Shown here one piece after another: positions 6,629 through 14,447 of a stretch of DNA of 31,954 nt (the first letter of the stretch is position 1; the number at the start of each line of letters is the position of its first letter). This DNA is from an uncultured Eubacterium sp. (GTDB lineage Bacteria; Bacillota; Clostridia; Lachnospirales; Lachnospiraceae). The position numbers were made by a program, and so were the translations under genes. Below the pieces are notes generated by a model, which made no database searches, was not told the origin of the DNA, and worked only from the letters and a program-made list of their open reading frames with translations. Location: contig CAKRKO010000023.1 in NCBI GenBank assembly GCA_934358495.1, positions 1-31,954 on the forward strand, given 5' to 3'.

Positions 6629-8479
6629 ATGAAAAAGAAAAAATGGAATAAGTTACTTGCGGTATTTCTAGTGATGGCGACAGTTCTGTCACTTCTGGCA
6701 GGCTGTGGCGGAAAGCGTGCAGAAAAAGAAGACGCGGAAACAATTACCGTGTATTTATGGAGCACAAACCTGTATGAAGCATATGCACCATACATCCAGG
6801 AACAGCTTCCGGATATCAATATTGAATTTGTAGTAGGCAATAATGATCTGGATTTTTACAGGTTTCTTGAGGAAAATGGTGGATTGCCGGATATTATAAC
6901 CTGCTGTCGTTTTTCGCTGCATGATGCAAGTCCGCTCAAAGACAGTCTGATGGATCTTTCCACAACCAATGTGGCCGGTGCGGTCTATAATACATACCTG
7001 AACAATTTTATGAATGAAGATGGAAGCGTAAACTGGCTTCCGGTGTGCGCGGATGCTCATGGATTTGTCGTGAACAAGGATCTGTTTGAAGCGTATGATA
7101 TTCCGCTTCCGACCGATTATGAAAGCTTCGTTTCTGCCTGCCAGGCATTTGACAAAGCAGGAATCCGTGGGTTTACGGCAGACTATTTTTATGATTATAC
7201 CTGTATGGAGACTTTGCAGGGCTTATCCGCATCTGAGCTGTCTTCCGTAGACGGACGCAAGTGGCGTACTTCCTACAGTGATCCGGGTAATACAACGCGT
7301 GAAGGTCTGGACAGTACTGTCTGGCCGGAGGCTTTTGAACGTATGGAGCGGTTTATCCGGGATACAGGATTGAGCCGGGATGATCTGGAGATGAATTACG
7401 ATGATATTGTTGAATTGTATCAAAGTGGTAAGCTTGCCATGTACTTTGGCACCTCTGCCGGTGTAAAAATGTTTCAGGATCAGGGCATTAACACTACATT
7501 TCTTCCATTTTTTCAGGAGAACGGCGAAAAATGGCTGATGACGACACCGTATTTCCAGGTGGCTTTAAATCGTGACCTGACAGAGGATGAAACACGCCGG
7601 AAGAAAGCAATGAAGGTACTGAGTACCATGCTTTCCGAGGATGCACAGAACCGGATCATCAGTGATGGACAGGATCTGTTAAGCTACAGTCAGGATGTCG
7701 ATATCCATCTTACGGAATATCTGAAAGATGTGAAACCTGTGATTGAAGAGAACCATATGTATATCCGGATTGCATCAAATGATTTTTTCTCTGTTTCCAA
7801 GGATGTAGTATCTAAGATGATTTCCGGAGAATACGATGCAGGACAGGCCTATCAGTCATTTCATACGCAGCTCATTGACGAAAAAACAACTTCTGAGAAA
7901 GTAGTATTGAATTCAGAGAAGTCTTATTCCAACCGCTTTCATAGCAGCGGAGGAAATGAGGCATATTCGGTTATGGCAAACACGTTGCGTGGCATTTATG
8001 GGACGGATGTGCTGATCGCAACCGGAAACAGTTTTACGGGAAATGTGCTGAAAGCCGGCTATACAGAAAAAATGGCAGGCGACATGATCATGCCAAATGG
8101 TCTTTCTGCTTACAGCTGCAAGATGAGTGGGGCTGAACTGAAAGAAACAGTCAGAAATTTTGTAGAAGGCTATCCGGGCGGCTTTCTTCCGTTTAACCGG
8201 GGTTCTCTGCCTGTGTTCAGTGGGATTTCTGTGGAACTCATGGAAACGGAGGATGGTTATACAGTGCGCAAAGTAACAAAGGATGGGAAAAAAGTGCAGG
8301 ACAATGATACATTCACGGTAACCTGCCTTGCAACTCCGCAACACATGGAAGCGTATCCGGCGGATCAAAATATGGTATTTGCTGGAGGGGAAACCTCTGT
8401 GAAAGACACCTGGACAGCATATGTTTCAGATGGCAATGCCATTCTGGCAGAGCCGGAAGATTACATTAATGTGAGATGA
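6629..8479 (+). CDS. Solute-binding lipoprotein fused to a 5'-nucleotidase C-terminal-like domain
   Basis: Predicted membrane-tethered extracellular ligand-binding protein. ATG 6629 is preferred over the in-frame ATG 6590 because GGGGAG lies upstream and the protein then starts with a lipoprotein signal, MKKKKW... with lipobox LLAGC (C26). Residues about 35-425 resemble family 1 (sugar-type) ABC solute-binding proteins: the TVYLWSTN first strand, VNKDLFEAYDIPLP, and a C-terminal helical region. Residues about 432-616 instead resemble the 5'-nucleotidase C-terminal domain (MSGAELKETVRNF, then FSGISVEL, DGKKVQDNDTFTVTC). The metallophosphatase catalytic domain is absent, so it probably binds rather than cleaves. 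No ABC permease is encoded nearby. Its stop overlaps the next kinase start by ATGA, so it likely presents a ligand to that kinase sensor. Confidence 0.85.
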   Translation: MKKKKWNKLLAVFLVMATVLSLLAGCGGKRAEKEDAETITVYLWSTNLYEAYAPYIQEQLPDINIEFVVGNNDLDFYRFLEENGGLPDIITCCRFSLHDASPLKDSLMDLSTTNVAGAVYNTYLNNFMNEDGSVNWLPVCADAHGFVVNKDLFEAYDIPLPTDYESFVSACQAFDKAGIRGFTADYFYDYTCMETLQGLSASELSSVDGRKWRTSYSDPGNTTREGLDSTVWPEAFERMERFIRDTGLSRDDLEMNYDDIVELYQSGKLAMYFGTSAGVKMFQDQGINTTFLPFFQENGEKWLMTTPYFQVALNRDLTEDETRRKKAMKVLSTMLSEDAQNRIISDGQDLLSYSQDVDIHLTEYLKDVKPVIEENHMYIRIASNDFFSVSKDVVSKMISGEYDAGQAYQSFHTQLIDEKTTSEKVVLNSEKSYSNRFHSSGGNEAYSVMANTLRGIYGTDVLIATGNSFTGNVLKAGYTEKMAGDMIMPNGLSAYSCKMSGAELKETVRNFVEGYPGGFLPFNRGSLPVFSGISVELMETEDGYTVRKVTKDGKKVQDNDTFTVTCLATPQHMEAYPADQNMVFAGGETSVKDTWTAYVSDGNAILAEPEDYINVR

Positions 8480-11448
8480 GAAAAATGAACAGTAAAAATT
8501 ATAATATAAAAAGAAAAAAACGTGTCAGGAAAAAGCCGTTAAGGATAGCTGTTTTTGTGGTTCTCTTTATCGGAATCGCCGTGACGGTTTCCCAATATTT
8601 TAAGTTTGTATCAGAAACGGTCTATGAGGAAAGTGTTTCTCATCTGACAGAGGTCTTTCACCAGTCGGATAATATGTTGCGGGAACTGACAAATAAGAAT
8701 CTGACGTATCTTCATATGTGGGGCGAGAATCTTCAGCATACTTCCGGTGAAAATGAAATCCGTGATTATATAGAAAAGGCGCAGGAAGATGCCGGCTTTT
8801 TGGAGTTCTATTTTTTGTCAGCTGACGGGGACTATAAGACAGTAACCGGTGAAACGGGGTACCTTGGATTACAGGAAAATATGGAAGAGGAGATCCGGAA
8901 GGGAAATGATGTCATAACGAATGCAGCAGTTCCCGGAAAATCCCAGCTGCTTGTTTTTGCCACTCCAAATGTGCATGGAAGTTATCAGGGATTTGAATAT
9001 GATGCGATTGCCATTGCTTATGAAAACGCTGATATCGTAAAAGTACTGGACATTTCTGCGTTCAACGGAAATGCCCAGAGTTTTGTTGTTCATCCGGATG
9101 GCCGTGTTGTGGTCGATCATTCTTCCGGGGCGTGGGGAAATGTGTACAATTTCTTTGGTATTCTGAGCGAGCATTCGGATATGACTGAAAAAGAGACCCT
9201 TGCGCTTTCGGAGAACTTTAAAGCGGGACAGGCAGATGCGATGCTGGTGAATCTGGATGGAAAGAACTATTATCTGGTTTATGAAAAATCGGATGTTCAG
9301 GACTGGATATTTCTGGGACTTGTAAATGCAGATATCGTCAATGCCGGCATGAACAGTCTGCAGATTAGTACGATGCTCCTTGTAGTTGTGGTCGTGCTCT
9401 GTTTTGTCTCCTTTTTTATCAGCCTTCTGATTCAAAAAAACAGGAGCAGGCTTATGAAAAAGGATACGGAGATCCTGTACCGGGATGAGTTGTTTCAAAA
9501 GCTGTCAATGAATGTAGATGATGTTTTTCTGATGCTGGATGCACAGACATATCAGGTAGATTATGTCAGTCCAAATGCGGAAAAACTACTGGGAATTACC
9601 GTAGAACAGATCCGCGAAGATATTTGTGTTCTGGGAAAACTTCATCCGGAAGAGACAGAAGATCCAAAGAAGAATTATCTGAAGGAAATCCGGGATCAGG
9701 AACAGAAGGAATGGGATTTTGAATCTCTGCATCAGAAAACAGGGGAACGCCGCTGGTTTCATATTGTCGCCATAGGCAGCGTGGTAAATGGAAAAAAGAA
9801 ATATATCCTTGTTATGTCGGACCGTACTTCTGATAAAAAAATGAACCAGGCACTTTCCGAGGCTGTCCGAGCTGCAGAGAATGCAAACCGGGCAAAGAGT
9901 ACATTCCTTTCCAACATGTCTCACGATATCCGGACGCCAATGAATGCGATCATCGGTTTTGCGACACTGGCGGCAAGCAATATTGAGGACAGGAAAAAGG
10001 TCAGGGATTATCTGGGCAAGATCCTTTCATCCAGTAACCATCTGCTCTCGCTGATCAACGATATACTGGATATGAGCCGTATTGAGAGTGGAAAGATCCA
10101 TCTGGAAGAAACAGAGGTCAGTCTGTCGGATGTGCTTCATGATCTGAAGACGATCATCAGTGGACAGATCCATGCAAAGCAGCTGGAACTTTATATGGAT
10201 GCCATGGATGTGACAAATGAAGATGTCTATTGTGATAAGACGCGGCTGAACCAGGTACTGCTGAATCTTTTGTCTAATGCGGTTAAGTTTACGCCTGCAG
10301 GTGGAACCGTTTCTGTCCGTCTGAAACAATTTCCTGGGACAGTAAAAGGCAGTGAACTATACGAAATCCGGGTAAAGGATAATGGAATCGGTATGAGTCC
10401 GGAATTTGTCCAGAAGATTTTTTCTCCATTTGAACGGGAGCGGACTTCCACAGTCAGCGGAACCCAGGGTACAGGGCTTGGCATGGCCATCACCAAGAAC
10501 ATTGTGGATATGATGGGCGGAAGCATTGAAGTTCAGACAGAACAGGGCAAAGGAACGGAATTTATTGTCCGCCTGCCATTCCGGATCCAGCCTGAGCATC
10601 ATCGTACCGAGAAGATCGCAGAGCTGGAAGGTCTTAAGGCATTGGTTGTAGACGACGATTTTAATACCTGTGACAGTGTCACAAAGATGCTCGTAAAGGT
10701 TGGCATGCGTTCGGAATGGACCCTTTCCGGTAAGGAAGCGGTTCTCCGTGCACGGCAGTCAATGGAACTGGGTGATGCATTCCATGCGTATATCATCGAC
10801 TGGCGTCTGCCGGATATGAATGGTATTGAAGTTACCCGGCAGATCCGCAGTCTTGGTGATGATACGCCGATCATTATCCTGACGGCTTATGACTGGTCAG
10901 ATATTGAAGTGGAAGCCAGGGCAGCAGGGGTAACCGCATTCTGTGCAAAACCTTTGTTTATGTCAGATATCAGAGAGACGCTGCTGGCTGCGATCGGTCA
11001 GAAGCAGGCCGTGGCCGAGGATTCGATTCTTCCGGCAGCAGGTTCAAATTTCAAAGACCGGTGTATACTGCTTGTGGAAGATAATGAACTGAACAGTGAA
11101 ATTGCAATGGAAATACTGAATGAATATGGTTTTCTGGTGGATACCGCAGAAAATGGAGCCGTAGCAGTGGAGAAAGTGAAAAATTCATCGCCGGGAGATT
11201 ATGATCTGGTGCTTATGGATGTGCAGATGCCGGTAATGAACGGGTATGAGGCCACGAAGCAGATCCGTGCCCTGGATGATCCGGCACTGGCAGGAATTAC
11301 CATCCTTGCCATGACTGCAAATGCTTTTGACGAAGACAGAAAGAAGGCCCAGGAATGCGGTATGGATGGATTTTTATCCAAGCCTATCGTGATAGAGGAA
11401 TTGATTACTACCTTACAAAACAATTTAGCAGGGATGGAAGATAAATGA
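8476..11448 (+). CDS. Membrane hybrid histidine kinase with PAS and two receivers (HHK1)
   Basis: Membrane sensor kinase, 990 residues. TM1 lies at about 22-41, an extracytoplasmic sensor at 42-295 with a Cache-like pattern (VVHPDGRVVVDHSS), and TM2 at about 297-320. A PAS-like domain spans about 340-450. The dimerisation/phosphoacceptor domain contains H483 (NMSHDIRTPMNAI). The ATPase domain has an N box at 592-604 (NQVLLNLLSNAVK), G1 DNGIGM and G2 GTGLGM. Two receivers follow: the first at about 720-840 with D775 (IIDWRLPD), the second at about 862-985 with D915 (VLMDVQMP). Key residues are intact in all modules. It overlaps the upstream lipoprotein and the downstream lipoprotein by 4 bases each, indicating translational coupling. 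No HPt domain is present, so relay onward needs a partner. An alternative start at ATG 8485 is possible. Confidence 0.95.
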   Translation: MRKMNSKNYNIKRKKRVRKKPLRIAVFVVLFIGIAVTVSQYFKFVSETVYEESVSHLTEVFHQSDNMLRELTNKNLTYLHMWGENLQHTSGENEIRDYIEKAQEDAGFLEFYFLSADGDYKTVTGETGYLGLQENMEEEIRKGNDVITNAAVPGKSQLLVFATPNVHGSYQGFEYDAIAIAYENADIVKVLDISAFNGNAQSFVVHPDGRVVVDHSSGAWGNVYNFFGILSEHSDMTEKETLALSENFKAGQADAMLVNLDGKNYYLVYEKSDVQDWIFLGLVNADIVNAGMNSLQISTMLLVVVVVLCFVSFFISLLIQKNRSRLMKKDTEILYRDELFQKLSMNVDDVFLMLDAQTYQVDYVSPNAEKLLGITVEQIREDICVLGKLHPEETEDPKKNYLKEIRDQEQKEWDFESLHQKTGERRWFHIVAIGSVVNGKKKYILVMSDRTSDKKMNQALSEAVRAAENANRAKSTFLSNMSHDIRTPMNAIIGFATLAASNIEDRKKVRDYLGKILSSSNHLLSLINDILDMSRIESGKIHLEETEVSLSDVLHDLKTIISGQIHAKQLELYMDAMDVTNEDVYCDKTRLNQVLLNLLSNAVKFTPAGGTVSVRLKQFPGTVKGSELYEIRVKDNGIGMSPEFVQKIFSPFERERTSTVSGTQGTGLGMAITKNIVDMMGGSIEVQTEQGKGTEFIVRLPFRIQPEHHRTEKIAELEGLKALVVDDDFNTCDSVTKMLVKVGMRSEWTLSGKEAVLRARQSMELGDAFHAYIIDWRLPDMNGIEVTRQIRSLGDDTPIIILTAYDWSDIEVEARAAGVTAFCAKPLFMSDIRETLLAAIGQKQAVAEDSILPAAGSNFKDRCILLVEDNELNSEIAMEILNEYGFLVDTAENGAVAVEKVKNSSPGDYDLVLMDVQMPVMNGYEATKQIRALDDPALAGITILAMTANAFDEDRKKAQECGMDGFLSKPIVIEELITTLQNNLAGMEDK

Positions 11449-12260
11449 AAGGAAAAAGAGTGATTGCAGGCATTCTGCTTGTGGGAATCTTAGCAGTCAC
11501 CCTGGCAGGGTGCAAAAACACAGAGGACAGTAAAAAAGAAACGGAAAAACCCGTCATCACGCTCGGAAGTGACAGCTATCCACCATACAATTATCTGAAT
11601 GAGGATGGTATACCGACGGGCATCGATGTAGAACTGGCTACGGAAGCGTTCAAAAGAATGGGATATCAGGTGGAGGTTGTGCAGATCAACTGGGAGAAGA
11701 AAAAAGAACTGGTAGAGAGCGGAGAGATTGACTGTATCATGGGCTGTTTTTCCATGGAAGGACGTCTTGACGATTACCGCTGGGCCGGGCCGTACATAGC
11801 AAGCCGTCAGGTGGTCGCTGTAAATGAGAACAGTGAGATCTATAAACTGAGTGACCTGGAGGGAAAGAACCTGGCTGTTCAGTCCACAACCAAACCGGAA
11901 GGCATCTTTCTGAACCGGACAGATGAAAGAATCCCCAAACTGGGAAATCTGATCAGCCTGGGACACAGGGAACTGATCTATACATTTCTGGGGAAAGGCT
12001 ATGTAGATGCAGTTGCCGCACACGAGGAATCTATCGTTCAGTATAGGAAGGATTATGATGCAAGCTTCCGTATCCTGGAAGAGCCTCTGATGATCACCGG
12101 AATCGGTGTCGCTTTTGCAAAAGATGATGACAGAGGAATCTGTGAGCAGATGAGCCAGACGCTGGAAGAAATGCGTCAGGATGGCACATCCCTGAAAATC
12201 ATTGAAAAATATCTGGATGATCCCCAGAAGTATCTGGAGGTGGATGATCTTGGATATTAA
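11445..12260 (+). CDS. Family 3 (amino-acid-type) extracellular solute-binding lipoprotein
   Basis: Membrane-anchored binding protein of 271 residues. The signal peptide ends in lipobox TLAGC (C23). The mature part begins ITLGSDSYPPYNYLNEDG, followed by GIDVELATEAFKRMGY and MGCFSMEGRLDDYRWAGPY, the standard fold signature of periplasmic binding protein family 3, and the length is normal. No permease or ATPase gene lies beside it; it sits between two hybrid kinases, overlapping the first by 4 bases and the second by 17. By position it probably supplies a bound ligand to a kinase sensor rather than to a transporter. The same domain type is built directly into two kinases downstream. The ligand cannot be read from sequence; amino acids or other small polar compounds are usual for the family. 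Confidence 0.9.
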   Translation: MKGKRVIAGILLVGILAVTLAGCKNTEDSKKETEKPVITLGSDSYPPYNYLNEDGIPTGIDVELATEAFKRMGYQVEVVQINWEKKKELVESGEIDCIMGCFSMEGRLDDYRWAGPYIASRQVVAVNENSEIYKLSDLEGKNLAVQSTTKPEGIFLNRTDERIPKLGNLISLGHRELIYTFLGKGYVDAVAAHEESIVQYRKDYDASFRILEEPLMITGIGVAFAKDDDRGICEQMSQTLEEMRQDGTSLKIIEKYLDDPQKYLEVDDLGY

Positions 12261-14406
12261 GAGAAGTAAAAAAGAAAAACGAATCCAGCGGCTGGGTGGT
12301 CTGATTGGAATCTGTGTGGCTGTAGTCTCTCTGTTTTATTTCTTCCACGCAGAAAAAGCAGAAGCAGAGAAAAGAATGGTGGAGATTGTAAACTATGTGA
12401 AAGTGCAGTGTTCCACCTACACCCATTATAATGAATCTTCGGAATCCAAAAGTCTCCTCCGTGCCATTGAAAGTGCCAGACAGATGAGTACAAATATTAG
12501 CATGGAAACAGAAAATGGCGGTCAGCTGAGCCGGGAGTTCCTGCGAGGAAATCTGCAGACTCTCTGGGTGGATGGTATCATTGTACTGGATAAAGAAGGA
12601 AAGACGGACTGTGAATACAGCACGGATGAATCTCTGACTAATGAGCTTACGGAGTACCTGCAAAAAGAAATTATCATGGATTTTGCCGGCTATGAAGAAA
12701 GAAGCTATTCGGAACGGTTTACCAGGAAAGATGGATCACATATTGACATTGCAGCCTGTGCCAGAAAAGATGCGCCGGGTATCGTTGCGATCTACTATTA
12801 TACTTCTCCTGAATTTGCGAGAAATTATACTTTGACGATACAAAGTCTTTTAAATGGCTATAGTACGCAGAAAGATGGAACGATTATTGTTGCAGATAAT
12901 GGAGTAGTTGTAGCAAGTAATGATGAAAAGCTGCTGGGGCAGAGTACAACCGACAACGAAGTTGTTCAGGCAATGAAAAAGCATACAGACAGTCAGCATA
13001 TTTTTCATTTGAAGAATGAAGGAACCGGATGTTACGGAATCATGCTGAAGCAGCGGGATTATTATATCTATGCATATCTTCCGGATACGGAAGTGTTCCA
13101 TAACCTTCCATTAAGTGTAGCAAGTGTTATATTTCTTTATTTCCTGATATTCAGTATATTTTGGTTCTGGGCATACAGAACCAATCAGGAACATCAGAAA
13201 CAGGAACAGGAAAAAGACGAAAAATATAAAACAGAACTTCTGATTGCTGCAAAAAAGGCTGAAGCCGCCAATGAGGCAAAAACGGAGTTTCTCCAGCGGA
13301 TGAGCCATGATATCCGGACTCCGATCAATGGAATCTGCGGTCTGGTCAATATGGCAGAACATTATGCAGATGATATGGACAAGCAGATGGAATACAGGAC
13401 AAAGGTGAAAGAGGCATCCAATCTGTTGCTGGAACTGGTAAATGATGTTCTGGATATGAGTAAGCTTGAGTCAGGTGAAATCGTTCTGGAAGAGATTCCA
13501 TTTAATCTGAGCAGTATTTCCAGGGAAGTATTTGTTGTGATCGAGCAGATGGCTGCAGAACAGAATATCCGGATCATGTGGGAGAAAAAAGAAATCACAC
13601 ACCTTGATTTTATTGGAAGTCCGGGGTATGTGAAACGGGTGATGATGAATATCCTGTCGAATGCAGTGAAATATAACAGAGAAAACGGACAGATCTATAT
13701 CAGCTGCGTGGAAATGCCATCCGGGCAGCCGGGAATGACGACAATGGAATTTGTCTGTCGGGATACCGGAATCGGAATGACGGAGGAGTTCCAGAAATGT
13801 GTGTTTGAACCATTTGCACAGGAACACACCGGAAGCCGCACAAAATTTGCAGGAACAGGTCTGGGAATGCCGATTGCAAAGAATCTGGTCGAGAAAATGG
13901 GTGGAACAATTACCTTTGAAAGTAAAGAAGGTGCAGGAACAACATTTGTGATCCGGGTTCCGTTCCGGATTGATACAGACAGAGAGAGCAGCGTTGAAAT
14001 GGGAGAAAAAGCAGAAGATTCCATCCGCGGGCTGCACATTCTTCTGGCAGAAGACAATGAGCTGAATATGGAAATCGCAGAATTTATGCTTCAGAATGAA
14101 GGCGCTGACGTGTCAAAAGCATGGAATGGACAGGAAGCTGTTGAAGTATTCAAAAAAAGTGAACCTGGTGAATTTGACGTCATTCTTATGGATATTATGA
14201 TGCCGGTCATGAATGGTTATGATGCAACGAAGATGATACGGTCTCTGGACAGAGAGGATGCGAAGGCAATACCAGTTATTGCAATGACAGCAAATGCGTT
14301 CACGGAGGACAGAATAAGAGCAAAAGAAGCAGGAATGGATGAACATGTTGCTAAGCCTGTGAATGTGGAATTGCTGATAAAAGTAATCCATAAATTGGTG
14401 GGATAG
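12244..14406 (+). CDS. Membrane hybrid histidine kinase with one receiver (HHK2)
   Basis: Sensor kinase of about 720 residues. An open reading frame extends up to ATG 12202, but that would overlap the previous gene by 59 bases. GGAGG at 12236-12240 points to ATG 12244 (3 nt away) or, at better spacing, TTG 12250. TM1 lies near residues 18-35. An extracytoplasmic sensor follows to about 285, with no recognisable named domain beyond a weak Cache-like pattern (VADNGVVVASNDEKLLGQ). TM2 is near 290-312. H355 lies in RMSHDIRTPINGI. The ATPase domain has NILSNAVKY, DTGIGM and GTGLGM. A single receiver holds D650 (VILMDIMMPVMNGYDA). No PAS or HPt is present. It is coupled to the upstream binding lipoprotein, which is its most likely sensory partner. 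Confidence 0.93.
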   Translation: MILDIKRSKKEKRIQRLGGLIGICVAVVSLFYFFHAEKAEAEKRMVEIVNYVKVQCSTYTHYNESSESKSLLRAIESARQMSTNISMETENGGQLSREFLRGNLQTLWVDGIIVLDKEGKTDCEYSTDESLTNELTEYLQKEIIMDFAGYEERSYSERFTRKDGSHIDIAACARKDAPGIVAIYYYTSPEFARNYTLTIQSLLNGYSTQKDGTIIVADNGVVVASNDEKLLGQSTTDNEVVQAMKKHTDSQHIFHLKNEGTGCYGIMLKQRDYYIYAYLPDTEVFHNLPLSVASVIFLYFLIFSIFWFWAYRTNQEHQKQEQEKDEKYKTELLIAAKKAEAANEAKTEFLQRMSHDIRTPINGICGLVNMAEHYADDMDKQMEYRTKVKEASNLLLELVNDVLDMSKLESGEIVLEEIPFNLSSISREVFVVIEQMAAEQNIRIMWEKKEITHLDFIGSPGYVKRVMMNILSNAVKYNRENGQIYISCVEMPSGQPGMTTMEFVCRDTGIGMTEEFQKCVFEPFAQEHTGSRTKFAGTGLGMPIAKNLVEKMGGTITFESKEGAGTTFVIRVPFRIDTDRESSVEMGEKAEDSIRGLHILLAEDNELNMEIAEFMLQNEGADVSKAWNGQEAVEVFKKSEPGEFDVILMDIMMPVMNGYDATKMIRSLDREDAKAIPVIAMTANAFTEDRIRAKEAGMDEHVAKPVNVELLIKVIHKLVG

Positions 14407-14447
14407 GTCAGCTTGTCAGGAAAATACAAAAGAATCAGGAAAAAACA

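Noticed and set aside
12202..12243. Upstream extension of the second hybrid kinase to ATG 12202
   Set aside because: It would overlap the lipoprotein gene by 59 bases and lacks a ribosome site; GGAGG at 12236-12240 supports a start at 12244 or 12250.
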